Position numbers and translations under genes: made by a program. Source: an uncultured Collinsella sp. (GTDB taxonomy: Bacteria; Actinomycetota; Coriobacteriia; Coriobacteriales; Coriobacteriaceae). Taken from it: DNA of 7,934 nt. The DNA lies in assembly GCA_900551605.1 (NCBI GenBank), contig URWS01000057.1, forward strand, positions 1 to 7,934. Reading direction: 5' to 3'. Below are positions 1-7,412 of the stretch, piece by piece (the stretch's first letter is position 1; each line of letters starts with the position of its first letter). The notes below the pieces were generated by a model, which saw only the letters and a list, made by a program, of their open reading frames with translations, made no database searches and was not told the DNA's origin.

Positions 1-1077
1 GGCTGTACCCTCGACGAGCAACTTAAAGTGCTTGAGGATCGAGACCAGGTGGATGACATCGTTGGAGCCTGGATGGCACTGCTCGAACGCCGTGCAGACG
101 ACGCAGGAGAGTTGCGGGGCGAGCATGCCGTCGAGCCAACGGGGATCGCGGGGCGAAAAGCCGCCGAGCAGCTTAACGCGCCGGTTAAGCATATCGAGCA
201 GCTCGTCTTTAGAGAGGTCGGGGAAAACGTCGAGCAGGATCGTATCGCCGCGCTGGATACGACGGGAGAGGTTGAAGACAGCGACGCCCGAGATGCCGAA
301 GGTTCGAAACAGCACTTCACCGTTTTCGTGCCAGAGCTCACTATGGTTACGGGCGAGCGTCAAGCGGGCGCGGACGCGCAGACCATCCAACGTCTTGAGT
401 GCCGCCCGATCGCCAGCGACCGTTGCCGATACGGGGCAGAGGATGGGGTGCAGCGAAGTGAGGGGGAGGCGAAACGTATCGGCGATACCGGTGGGGTTGC
501 CACCCGTGGCGATAATTACGGCATGTGCCTCCAGGGCCTCGTTCTTGCGAGGGACATCGGTGAGCGCTTTCCGAAGCGAGCGGAGCTCCGATTTTCGGTC
601 GTCGTGCTTTTTTGCCTTGAGTGCCCGCGCTGGACGGTCTATTTGGAGTGTCCAGCCTTCGGAAGCTTTGTGCGCCGAGGCAACGTTGGCTCCGCAGATT
701 AAGGTGATACCTAGGCGGTCGCAAACGTTGAGAAGCGCGTCGCGCACCGATTCTGCGCGAAGGGAGCGCGGGTACAGCCGGCCTTCCTCGGAGGTTGTCA
801 TGATGCCCAGCGAGGAGAAGAAACCCATAAGCTCTTGTTCGGGTTGGGGGCCCATGACGGATTCGACGAATGCGGGGTGGTTATACCGCTGAGGATCAAT
901 CGATTCGTTGGAGAGGTTGCAGCGGCCGTTACCGGTCGCAAGGAGCTTAAGGCCACAGGCGACATCGCGCTCAACGATGCAGGCGCTTTTGCCAGCGCGT
1001 GCGGCCGTAATGGCGGCGGCGAGGCCTGAAGCCCCGCCGCCGATTACCAGGACGTCATAGAAGGCGCTCGTGTTCAC
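1..1077 (-). CDS. HI0933-family FAD/NAD(P)-dependent oxidoreductase (C-terminus cut by window edge)
   Basis: A flavoprotein of the HI0933/YhiN family (often named 'aminoacetone oxidase family FAD-binding enzyme'). The physiological substrate of this family is not firmly known. The frame is open for 359 codons from a GTG at 1077 to the window edge. Family members are usually about 400-420 residues, so roughly 50 are missing. Seen directly: a dinucleotide-binding Rossmann motif with GGGASG at residues 13-18, an acidic residue (E36) at the expected end of strand 2, the family hallmark KLLATGNGRCNLSN at 44-57, and an ATGG motif at 190-193. The GTG start is chosen because it places the Rossmann strand 8 residues from the N-terminus; no ATG occurs in frame until residue 75. 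It follows the mrp stop codon with no gap (TAA then GTG), and a GAGG sequence at 1083-1086 inside mrp can serve as ribosome-binding site, so translational coupling is likely. Odd points: a lysine/arginine-rich segment at about 149-178, and the usual TGSTGDGY-like stretch after ATGG is replaced by NPTGIADTF. Family assignment is secure; substrate is unknown. Confidence 0.9.
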   Translation of the reverse strand, partial: MNTSAFYDVLVIGGGASGLAAAITAARAGKSACIVERDVACGLKLLATGNGRCNLSNESIDPQRYNHPAFVESVMGPQPEQELMGFFSSLGIMTTSEEGRLYPRSLRAESVRDALLNVCDRLGITLICGANVASAHKASEGWTLQIDRPARALKAKKHDDRKSELRSLRKALTDVPRKNEALEAHAVIIATGGNPTGIADTFRLPLTSLHPILCPVSATVAGDRAALKTLDGLRVRARLTLARNHSELWHENGEVLFRTFGISGVAVFNLSRRIQRGDTILLDVFPDLSKDELLDMLNRRVKLLGGFSPRDPRWLDGMLAPQLSCVVCTAFEQCHPGSNDVIHLVSILKHFKLLVEGTA

Positions 1078-1908
1078 TTAGGCCTCGTCGGTCTCGTGCG
1101 GGGTAATGGCCTCGACGGCAGAGACTGCCTTGGGCAACATGTCATCGGGCAGCGCGGTCTCGACCTCGCCCTTATCGCAGGCCTCGGCGAGTGCCGGATT
1201 AATGGGAAGCTGGCCCAAGATGTCAAGGTTATAGCGATCTGCGACCTCGGGGAGCTTGCTCTTGCCAAAGACCTCAATCTTCTTGCCGCAGTCGGGGCAC
1301 TCAATATAGCTCATGTTCTCGACAATGCCCAGAATGGGGACGTTCATCTTCTCGGCCATGTTGACCGCCTTGGCGACGATCATCGAGACCAGATCCTGCG
1401 GGCTCGTGACGATGACGATGCCGTCGACGGGCAGCGACTGGAAGACGGTGAGCGCGACATCGCCTGTTCCCGGAGGCATGTCGACCAGCAGGTAGTCGAT
1501 GGGGCCCCATGAGGTCTCGCTCCAGAACTGCCTAATGGCGCCTGCGATGACCGGACCGCGCCAAAGGACGGGGTCGGTCTCGTTTTGGAGCAGAAGGTTA
1601 GAGCTCATGACCTTGACGCCGTGCTCGGAGATTTCGGGCAGCATAAGGTTGCCAAGGGCATGGACGTGGCGTCCGCTCATACCGAACATCTTGGGGATAG
1701 AGGGACCGGTGATGTCGGCATCGAGGACGCCGACCTTGTGGCCGCGACGGGCAAGCTCGGTGGCGATGGCGCCGGTGACAAACGACTTGCCGACGCCGCC
1801 CTTGCCGGAAAGCACGGCAATGACGCGCTTGACCTCGGACAACGTATTTTCCTCAAATTGCGACGGCGACGTTTGTCCGCCGGCGGCCTGTGCGTGCTCG
1901 CAACCCAT
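1078..1908 (-). CDS. mrp: Mrp/ApbC/NBP35-family P-loop ATPase, iron-sulfur cluster carrier
   Basis: A cytoplasmic ATPase that binds a labile Fe-S cluster, probably as a dimer, and passes it to apo-proteins (known for the Mrp/ApbC/Ind1 family). The protein is 276 residues. The deviant Walker A motif SGKGGVGKS is at 34-42, switch-like DADITGPSIPKMFG at 63-76, Walker B-type DMPPGTGD at 143-150, and the cluster-binding pair C204-P-D-C207 follows VENMSYIE. The C-terminal LGQLPINP segment at 231-238 is also typical. There is no DUF59 domain in front of the ATPase, only a short tail with C3 and H5. An in-frame ATG at 1965 would add 19 residues but overlaps the predicted -10 box (1964-1969). The ATG at 1908 instead has a strong AAAGGAG at 1915-1921 with 6-base spacing, so I chose 1908. 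The flavoprotein gene starts immediately after the TAA, suggesting a two-gene operon. Confidence in family is very high; the client proteins are unknown. Confidence 0.96.
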   Translation of the reverse strand: MGCEHAQAAGGQTSPSQFEENTLSEVKRVIAVLSGKGGVGKSFVTGAIATELARRGHKVGVLDADITGPSIPKMFGMSGRHVHALGNLMLPEISEHGVKVMSSNLLLQNETDPVLWRGPVIAGAIRQFWSETSWGPIDYLLVDMPPGTGDVALTVFQSLPVDGIVIVTSPQDLVSMIVAKAVNMAEKMNVPILGIVENMSYIECPDCGKKIEVFGKSKLPEVADRYNLDILGQLPINPALAEACDKGEVETALPDDMLPKAVSAVEAITPHETDEA

Positions 1909-1914
1909 GTATGA

Positions 1915-1921
1915 CTCCTTT
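1915..1921 (-). promoter_or_regulatory. Ribosome-binding site that fixes the mrp start
   Basis: AAAGGAG on the minus strand, six bases before the ATG at 1908. It supports the shorter Mrp protein over the longer reading from 1965, which has no comparable site and overlaps the promoter. Confidence 0.8.
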
Positions 1922-1930
1922 GTATATGTT

Positions 1931-1944
1931 GGGGCCGGGGCCCC
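1931..1944 (-). other. GC-only hairpin in the mrp leader
   Basis: Minus-strand GGGGC-CCCG-GCCCC forms a 5-bp all-GC stem with a 4-base loop. It falls about 10 bases before the ribosome-binding site and just downstream of the inferred transcription start near 1957. The pairing is seen in sequence; any effect on mrp translation or mRNA stability is inference. Confidence 0.4.
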
Positions 1945-1963
1945 GCGATGTGACACGAGCGTC

Positions 1964-1993
1964 ATTGTACCCTCGTTTGCGAGCGGGAGTCAT
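1964..1993 (-). promoter_or_regulatory. Probable sigma-70-type promoter of mrp and the flavoprotein gene
   Basis: On the minus strand, ATGACT at 1988-1993 (-35, four of six matches to TTGACA) is separated by 18 bases from TACAAT at 1964-1969 (-10, five of six matches to TATAAT). Transcription would begin near 1957, leaving a leader of about 50 bases before the ATG at 1908. It lies about 60 bases after the end of the upstream transferase gene, so mrp probably has its own promoter even if read-through also occurs. Confidence 0.55.
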
Positions 1994-2053
1994 TTGCGAT
2001 GCATTTGGGCCGAGCGTGCTTGCAATACGATGGGTCCAAGCGAATGGGCGGGC

Positions 2054-4207
2054 TTACTGAACTTTGCTGGCGAACTCGAGGTATTGCATGCGCTGCAGCT
2101 TGTCGATCGTCGAGGCGTATGGGCTGTCTTCAGATTCCAAGTCGTAGCGCAGCCCGTCGGCACCAAGGTAGCCGGCGACATTGATGGTGGGCACATCTGA
2201 CCTTGTTGCAAGCAGAGCCTTTTGATAGTCGGTGAGCGGGGCGCCGATCTTATTAAGGGTAATGGCTGCAACCTCGTTTGCCCCGACGGTGTCGTAGACG
2301 TTGAGCTCGGTATTGCCGGCGATTTCATAGTTAGCCCAGACGAAATATGTCGACTGGTAGTTACGGAAAGCGTGGTCTGCCGTATCTTCCTGAGGGTACA
2401 GCTCGTCGTTGAGGGTCGTTGCGGCGCTCGGCTGATGGTCGCCAAAAAAGACAAGGACAACCGGTCTGCCGATATTGCGGAGCTCGTTGATAAAGTACTC
2501 GAGGTCCCGGTCGGATGCATTGATGCAGGTGAGATAGGTGTTGAGCGCGCTATTGGCGCCCTCGCTGGCTCCCTCGACCCAATAGTTTGTCAGCTCCTCG
2601 GCGGGAACGGTGCCATAGTCGTAGCCGCCGTGATTTTGCATCGTGACGTCAAAGATGAACTGCGGGGCTTCGTCGGTTCTAAGCAGGTCGAGTATCTTGT
2701 CGTAGGTGGCGTAGTCGCATACGCCGGCATGGTAACAGGGCGCACCTTCGAAATCGCCGATTGAAAGAAAGTCTCCAAAGCCCAGCTGCTGATAGATTTT
2801 ATCTCGATGGTAGTTGACGGGGTTTTGCGGGTGCATAGCGGTAGCGGTATACCCAAGCTCCTTAAGGTCCTTTGCCAGGCTGTTGACGCCATTCATCTGA
2901 TATAGCTGATAGGGGATTTTGCCTAATCCGACAAAGGCCGTTGTCGCTCCGGTCAAAAATTCGAATTCGGAGTTCGCCGTTCCGCCACCGGCGACCGAAG
3001 CGAGCATGGTGCCGCGAACAAGTGTGTCGGGAAGCGAGTTGTAGAATGCGGGGCCGGTGTACCCGGCCGCCTGGAGCTGCTCAAAGCACGAAAGGTCGCT
3101 AAAACTCTCATTCATGACGGCAACAATCGTCGGCTTGATTTCATTGAACTGGGCAACGGCCGCCGCGCGCTGCTCGCTCGAGCCATACGTGCTGTCGTAG
3201 GTGGCGGCGAGCTCCTGCTCGATGCTCTGCGCCTCATCGGGCGTATAGTCTTCGGGCTTCTCAATGGGCAACTCGTTGACCATTTCGGTGAACGAAGTGA
3301 TAAAACCCTGAGACGCATACGTGGTGATGGGCTGCCAACGGTCAAATCCAAAATTCAGCGCCTGCTCCAAGTCGATGCTGGAAAAGCCCGAGAGCCCCAC
3401 AACGGTTACTAGCAGAAAAGCGCAGAGGTTAGCGGCGATTGCGGGGAAGACATGGGTGGGCGTACGGAGCTTTCTCGGCCGGATAAGCGAAAGAAGCCCT
3501 AGGGAAATCTCCAGCAGGGCGAGAGAGGTTACGATTCCGGCGGTAAAGGTAAACTCGTATCCCTCGCTCACTTCCATTGCGGTGCCAAGGGCCAAGATAT
3601 CGCTTGGCAGGATGGCCTCGCCTTTAAACGTTATGACGAAGTGCTCGGCAATGCCAAGGATGCAACAGGCGACGGGCACGAGGGCCATGACGCCTCCATG
3701 ATGCTGTCCCAGCAAATAAAGGGAGAGCAGAACCGTCGCGAGCAGCCCGACGGAAAACCCGAATGAGTTGGCGGGAATGCGATAGAACGTTTCGTTACAG
3801 GCAATTTCGAGTGAAACGAACGAGAGCGCTGAAACAGCGGCGATGACAAGGATGTCACGGCAAATACAGGCAACCGTTCCCGTCGCAAGATCGGTTTGGT
3901 CGATAAGTCCCGAAACCAAGGGTTCGACAAGAAGTATGACGGCGGCAGCACCGAGCGCCGAATAAGAAAGGACCCATAGGGAACTGTCCTCATTTACGAG
4001 CAATTGATTCGTAATCCATGCAGCTACCACGCCGAGCGGGATGAGGAGCGTCGCGCACCAAAAGACGCGGGCAATGGGCGGCTTTTCATTGTGTTTGATT
4101 GAAAAATATACGCGCACGACGACGGTGGCCACGATAAGGACGGCGATGAATATGGGCAGATTGGCCATGTCGCTCGAAGTGATTTCAAGGGGGATATCTT
4201 CGGTCAT
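2054..4207 (-). CDS. LTA synthase-family membrane glycerol-phosphate transferase (alkaline phosphatase/sulfatase superfamily)
   Basis: A 717-residue polytopic membrane protein with an extracytoplasmic catalytic domain. LtaS-type enzymes move sn-glycerol-1-phosphate from phosphatidylglycerol to a glycolipid or polysaccharide acceptor; the acceptor here is unknown. About eight hydrophobic segments can be seen (roughly 17-36, 48-68, 77-97, 113-133, 150-167, 172-193, 222-242, 253-274). A linker then leads to the catalytic domain from about 358. By analogy with S. aureus LtaS, the active-site parts are E367 (MNESFSDL), nucleophile T410 (GGGTANSEF), H526 (MQNHGGY) and D590-H591 (FFGDHQPS), all present, so the enzyme looks intact. 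Start: the ATG at 4207 has AGAGGAA at 4213-4219; an upstream in-frame ATG at 4282 lacks such a site. The NESFSD motif and the membrane part, larger than the five helices of S. aureus LtaS, also suit GacH-type transferases that decorate wall polysaccharides. No glycolipid-synthesis gene is adjacent to decide between these. It stands alone, divergent from uvrA. Confidence 0.9.
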   Translation of the reverse strand: MTEDIPLEITSSDMANLPIFIAVLIVATVVVRVYFSIKHNEKPPIARVFWCATLLIPLGVVAAWITNQLLVNEDSSLWVLSYSALGAAAVILLVEPLVSGLIDQTDLATGTVACICRDILVIAAVSALSFVSLEIACNETFYRIPANSFGFSVGLLATVLLSLYLLGQHHGGVMALVPVACCILGIAEHFVITFKGEAILPSDILALGTAMEVSEGYEFTFTAGIVTSLALLEISLGLLSLIRPRKLRTPTHVFPAIAANLCAFLLVTVVGLSGFSSIDLEQALNFGFDRWQPITTYASQGFITSFTEMVNELPIEKPEDYTPDEAQSIEQELAATYDSTYGSSEQRAAAVAQFNEIKPTIVAVMNESFSDLSCFEQLQAAGYTGPAFYNSLPDTLVRGTMLASVAGGGTANSEFEFLTGATTAFVGLGKIPYQLYQMNGVNSLAKDLKELGYTATAMHPQNPVNYHRDKIYQQLGFGDFLSIGDFEGAPCYHAGVCDYATYDKILDLLRTDEAPQFIFDVTMQNHGGYDYGTVPAEELTNYWVEGASEGANSALNTYLTCINASDRDLEYFINELRNIGRPVVLVFFGDHQPSAATTLNDELYPQEDTADHAFRNYQSTYFVWANYEIAGNTELNVYDTVGANEVAAITLNKIGAPLTDYQKALLATRSDVPTINVAGYLGADGLRYDLESEDSPYASTIDKLQRMQYLEFASKVQ

Positions 4208-4212
4208 GGACG

Positions 4213-4219
4213 TTCCTCT
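4213..4219 (-). promoter_or_regulatory. Ribosome-binding site that fixes the transferase start
   Basis: AGAGGAA on the minus strand, five bases before the ATG at 4207. It supports a protein starting MTEDIPLE and leaves the 25 residues encoded upstream (4208-4282) untranslated. It directly abuts one arm of the inverted repeat at 4220-4257. Confidence 0.7.
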
Positions 4220-4257
4220 GTTACAGCAAATTAAGTTCAGTATTAGATTACTGTAAC
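4220..4257. repeat. Inverted repeat GTTACAG/CTGTAAC in front of the transferase gene
   Basis: Perfect 7-bp arms at 4220-4226 and 4251-4257 are separated by 24 AT-rich bases, with centres 31 bp apart (about three helical turns). The inner arm touches the ribosome-binding site. It could be a split operator or, if transcribed, a hairpin near the start site. A poor promoter match (TTACAG, 17 bases, TAATTT) also lies in the repeat. Only the repeat itself is directly seen. Confidence 0.4.
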
Positions 4258-4325
4258 CTCTCCACGGTATTTCGAGAAACAAAGCACCCGATACGCAAAG
4301 CTAAAGGTCTGCGAATCTTGTATTA

Positions 4326-4339
4326 CGAACATCTGTGCG
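4326..4339. promoter_or_regulatory. Candidate LexA (SOS) box upstream of uvrA
   Basis: CGAACATCTGTGCG fits the Gram-positive LexA consensus CGAACRNRYGTTYG at 12 of 14 positions; the misfits are C4333 (R expected) and G4337 (T expected). uvrA is a classic SOS-regulated gene, which makes the location persuasive. A possible -10 (TAAACT, 4352-4357) would put the -35 region under this box, where LexA would block transcription. The match comes from eye comparison only. Confidence 0.5.
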
Positions 4340-4366
4340 CGTCGAGTGCGCTAAACTCATCGGCAG

Positions 4367-4372
4367 TATGAT
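4367..4372 (+). promoter_or_regulatory. Alternative -10 box for uvrA
   Basis: TATGAT matches the -10 consensus at five of six positions and would start the transcript near 4379, about 22 bases before the ATG. No good -35 lies 16-18 bases upstream. TAAACT at 4352-4357 is a competing choice that sits better with the LexA box, so the exact uvrA promoter is unresolved. Confidence 0.3.
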
Positions 4373-4400
4373 TCGATGCAATAGGAGGCAAGGAGCTTCC

Positions 4401-7280
4401 ATGTCTGATTCTTCTATCGTTATTCGCGGCGCTCGTGAGCACAACCTCCGCGATATCGATGTTTCCATTCCGCGTGACCAACTCGTGGTCATTACCGGTC
4501 TTTCTGGCTCGGGCAAGAGCTCGCTGGCATTTGACACTATCTATGCCGAGGGCCAGCGTCGATACGTCGAGAGCCTTTCGAGCTATGCGCGCCAGTTCTT
4601 GGGCCAGATGGACAAACCCGACTTGGATTCAATCGACGGCCTTTCGCCGGCGGTGTCGATCGACCAAAAGACGACGTCTAAAAACCCTCGCTCGACGGTT
4701 GGCACCGTAACCGAGATTTATGACTATCTGCGCCTGCTGTTCGCCCGTGTGGGCACCCCGCACTGTCCCGAATGCGGCCGCGTCATTGAGCGCCAGACGA
4801 CCGACCAGGTTGCCGACAAGGTCTTGGCGGCGGGGGAGGGCCGTCGCGCGTTTGTGTTGGCACCGGTGGTGCGCGGGCGAAAAGGCGAGTACACCAAGCT
4901 GTTTGAGGACCTTCGCGCCGAGGGCTTTAGCCGCGTGCGTGTCGACGGTGAAGTGCGCTCGCTCGACGATCCGATCGATCTGGATAAGAAATTCAAGCAC
5001 GATATCGAGGTCGTGGTCGACCGCATCGTGATTCGCGAGAACTCGCTGGGCCGTATTGCCGAGTCTGTTGAGCAGGCGACCGCGCTGGCTCACGGCAATG
5101 TAAACGTGTACATGCTGCCCGATCGTGATGCTCCCGAGGGGACCGAGGGCGAGCTGCTGGAGTATTCGTTGGCCTTGGCGTGCCCGGAGCATGGTCACTC
5201 CATTGACGATCTTCAGCCGCGTGATTTTTCGTTCAACGCTCCCTATGGCGCATGTCCTGAGTGCGACGGCCTGGGCTTTAAGAAAACCGTTGATGCCGAG
5301 GCGCTGATCGAGGACCCCTCGAAGTCCATTGCCGACGGAGTCTTTGGTAGCCTGTTTGGCAATTCGAACTACTATCCGCAGATTTTTGCTGCGGTCTGCA
5401 AACACTTTAAGGTGAGCACCGATACGCCGTGGGAGGACTTGCCCCCTCGCGTGCGTCGTGCATTCTTGGATGGCCTGGGCGATACGAAGATCTCGGTCGA
5501 CTACCAAAAGCTCGACGGACGTCGCAGCCAGTGGGATACCAAGTTTTCGGGCGTTCGCAACATCCTGTACGAACGCTATACCGAGACGACGAACGAGAAC
5601 ACCAAGGCGCGCTTGGAGAAGTACATTCGCGAGGAACCGTGCTCGAGCTGCCACGGCGCTCGTTTGCGCCCTGAGATGCTCGCCGTCACCGTGGGTGGCA
5701 AGTCCATTTACGAGGTTTGTTGCCTGTCGTGCCGTGAGTCGCTCGAGTTTTTTGAGGGCCTGGAGCTCACCGAGCGCCAACAGTTTATCGGCGGGCGCAT
5801 CGTCAAGGAAATCCTGGAGCGCTTGCGTTTTCTGGTCGATGTTGGACTCGACTATCTGACGCTCGATCGTGCCTCGGCGACGCTTTCTTGTGGCGAGGCG
5901 CAGCGTATTCGCCTGGCAACGCAGATCGGCGCGGGTCTCATGGGCGTGCTCTATATTCTGGATGAGCCCTCGATCGGTCTTCATCAGCGTGACAACGAGC
6001 GCCTGATCAAGACGCTTGAGCGCCTGCGCGATATCGGCAATACCGTTATCGTCGTCGAACACGACGAGGATACAATCCGTGCCGCCGATTACGTGATCGA
6101 CATGGGTCCCGGCGCCGGCGTCAACGGCGGACACGTAGTCGCGGCGGGAACGCCTGCCGATATCATGGCGTGTCCTGAGTCGATGACGGGCGCTTATCTG
6201 ACCGGCAAACGAATGATCCGGGTGCCTGATGAACGGCGCAAGCCCGGTCGCGGCTGCCTTAAAATTACGGGCGCTCGAGCCAACAACCTCAAAAACGTTA
6301 CTGCCAAGATCGAGTTTGGTACGCTTACGGTTGTTACCGGCGTGTCGGGATCGGGCAAGAGCTCCCTGGTTACCGATACCATTGTGCCTGCCCTTACGAA
6401 TGCCATTCACCGTTCGACGCGCCCTGTGGGTCCATATAAGAAAATCGAGGGCATCGAGTGTATCGATAAGGTTATCGATATCGACCAGTCGCCGATTGGC
6501 CGCACGCCGCGTTCCAACCCTGCTACCTATATCGGCCTGTGGGATGATCTTCGCGCGCTGTTTGCGAGTACGCCGGAGTCGAAGGCGCGCGGCTACTCGC
6601 CGGGTCGTTTCTCCTTTAATGTGAGTGGCGGGCGCTGTGAGGCGTGCAAGGGCGACGGACAGATCAAGATCGAGATGCACTTCCTTCCCGATATCTACGT
6701 TCCCTGCGAAGTTTGCGGCGGTAAACGCTACAACCGCGAGACACTCGAGGTCACTTACCGTGGCAAGACCATCTCGGACGTACTTGACATGAGCGTGGCC
6801 GAGGCACTGGCTTTCTTTGGGAATATCCCGCAGATTAAGCGCAAGCTTCAGACGCTGTACGATGTAGGCTTGGGCTACGTGAGCCTGGGCCAGCCCGCCA
6901 CGACGCTTTCGGGCGGCGAAGCACAGCGTGTGAAACTCGCCAAGGAGCTTCATCGACGCCAGACGGGCAAGACGTTCTATATTTTGGACGAGCCGACGAC
7001 CGGCCTTCATTTTGAGGATGTCCGCCAGCTGCTCGATGTGCTGCAGCGCTTGGTCGATGCGGGCAACACAGTGCTGGTGATTGAACACAACCTTGATGTC
7101 ATCAAGGTTGCCGACCGCCTGATCGATATGGGTCCCGAGGGCGGTAACGGCGGCGGAACCGTCGTGGTTTCGGGCACACCGGAGCAGGTTGCGGACTGTC
7201 CGCAGAGTTATACGGGCCAGTTTTTGGCGCCGTTGCTCAGGCGTGACCGGGAGCGTCAAGCTCAACTTGATGCTCAATAA
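4401..7280 (+). CDS. uvrA: Excinuclease ABC subunit A (UvrA), DNA damage recognition ATPase
   Basis: UvrA dimers scan DNA for helix-distorting lesions and load UvrB, starting nucleotide excision repair in the cytoplasm. The protein is 959 residues, close to the 940 of E. coli. Domains in order: Walker [10 protein letters not shown] at 33-41; a CPEC pair at 122-125; the UvrB-binding/insertion region with CPEH (261) and CPEC (285-288); CSSC at 414-417; first ABC signature at 495-499; Walker [15 protein letters not shown] at 517-530; second Walker [10 protein letters not shown] at 647-655; the DNA-binding zinc finger C746-x2-C749...C769-x2-C772; second signature LSGGE at 836-840; and [10 protein letters not shown] at 861-870. 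Start: the ATG at 4401 has AAGGAG at 4390-4395, five bases away, and an AGGAGG further up; an in-frame ATG at 4335 would lie within or before the likely promoter. Odd: the first signature reads LSCGE instead of LSGGE (C497), and cysteines cluster at 440, 441 and 444. All else is canonical, so the enzyme is probably active. Probably SOS-controlled. Confidence 0.98.
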   Translation: MSDSSIVIRGAREHNLRDIDVSIPRDQLVVITGLSGSGKSSLAFDTIYAEGQRRYVESLSSYARQFLGQMDKPDLDSIDGLSPAVSIDQKTTSKNPRSTVGTVTEIYDYLRLLFARVGTPHCPECGRVIERQTTDQVADKVLAAGEGRRAFVLAPVVRGRKGEYTKLFEDLRAEGFSRVRVDGEVRSLDDPIDLDKKFKHDIEVVVDRIVIRENSLGRIAESVEQATALAHGNVNVYMLPDRDAPEGTEGELLEYSLALACPEHGHSIDDLQPRDFSFNAPYGACPECDGLGFKKTVDAEALIEDPSKSIADGVFGSLFGNSNYYPQIFAAVCKHFKVSTDTPWEDLPPRVRRAFLDGLGDTKISVDYQKLDGRRSQWDTKFSGVRNILYERYTETTNENTKARLEKYIREEPCSSCHGARLRPEMLAVTVGGKSIYEVCCLSCRESLEFFEGLELTERQQFIGGRIVKEILERLRFLVDVGLDYLTLDRASATLSCGEAQRIRLATQIGAGLMGVLYILDEPSIGLHQRDNERLIKTLERLRDIGNTVIVVEHDEDTIRAADYVIDMGPGAGVNGGHVVAAGTPADIMACPESMTGAYLTGKRMIRVPDERRKPGRGCLKITGARANNLKNVTAKIEFGTLTVVTGVSGSGKSSLVTDTIVPALTNAIHRSTRPVGPYKKIEGIECIDKVIDIDQSPIGRTPRSNPATYIGLWDDLRALFASTPESKARGYSPGRFSFNVSGGRCEACKGDGQIKIEMHFLPDIYVPCEVCGGKRYNRETLEVTYRGKTISDVLDMSVAEALAFFGNIPQIKRKLQTLYDVGLGYVSLGQPATTLSGGEAQRVKLAKELHRRQTGKTFYILDEPTTGLHFEDVRQLLDVLQRLVDAGNTVLVIEHNLDVIKVADRLIDMGPEGGNGGGTVVVSGTPEQVADCPQSYTGQFLAPLLRRDRERQAQLDAQ

Positions 7281-7300
7281 ATAGGCGATTCAGTTTATGG

Positions 7301-7331
7301 GCGCCATCGACTCCTTGTGATTCGATGGCGC
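7301..7331 (+). terminator. Hairpin after uvrA, possible transcription terminator
   Basis: A perfect 10-bp stem (7301-7310 with 7322-7331, GCGCCATCGA/TCGATGGCGC) encloses an 11-base loop, 21 bases after the uvrA stop. The stem can be lengthened by two G-U pairs. The following bases (TTGCTGTGCC) are not a T-tract, so this is either a weak intrinsic terminator or an mRNA 3'-end stabiliser. Confidence 0.5.
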
Positions 7332-7344
7332 TTGCTGTGCCGAA

Positions 7345-7375
7345 GTGACGTATGCAGCCGAATTGGACATATACT
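7345..7375 (+). promoter_or_regulatory. Possible ybaK promoter
   Basis: TATACT at 7370-7375 matches the -10 consensus at five of six positions. GTGACG at 7345-7350 (four of six to TTGACA) would be the -35, but the 19-base spacing is long. Transcription would start near 7382. The assignment is tentative, though a promoter is expected between the uvrA hairpin and ybaK. Confidence 0.35.
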
Positions 7376-7378
7376 TAA

Positions 7379-7400
7379 TCCTTGCGTCCGAATGCGAGGG
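7379..7400 (+). other. Stem-loop directly before the ybaK ribosome-binding site
   Basis: Bases 7379-7387 can pair with 7392-7400 around a CCGA loop, with three G-U wobbles among nine pairs. If transcription starts near 7382, much of this would be a 5'-terminal hairpin ending just before AAAGG at 7401-7405. Pairing is seen; function is speculation. Confidence 0.25.
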
Positions 7401-7412
7401 AAAGGATATGTC

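Noticed and set aside
28..892. Two long overlapping plus-strand open frames (28-702 and 32-892)
   Set aside because: They lie opposite the flavoprotein gene, whose minus-strand frame is open throughout and carries clear family motifs; the plus-strand translations show none.
1994..2053. An intrinsic terminator between the transferase gene and mrp
   Set aside because: Only short, weak pairings are visible and there is no T-tract on the minus strand, so I did not call one.
1499..2200. A 233-codon plus-strand frame crossing the mrp start and the end of the transferase gene
   Set aside because: It overlaps two well-supported minus-strand genes and shows no recognisable motif or ribosome-binding site.
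4335..4400. N-terminal extension of UvrA by 22 residues from an ATG at 4335
   Set aside because: The extension lies in the likely promoter and leader, and a strong ribosome-binding site precedes the ATG at 4401, which gives the usual UvrA N-terminus.
4629..7277. An 882-codon open frame on the minus strand covering most of uvrA
   Set aside because: It is aligned codon-for-codon with uvrA and exists only because uvrA uses no TTA, CTA or TCA codons from 4632 on, which is expected for biased, GC-rich coding. The translation resembles no family I recognise and is arginine/alanine/leucine-rich as antisense shadows are.
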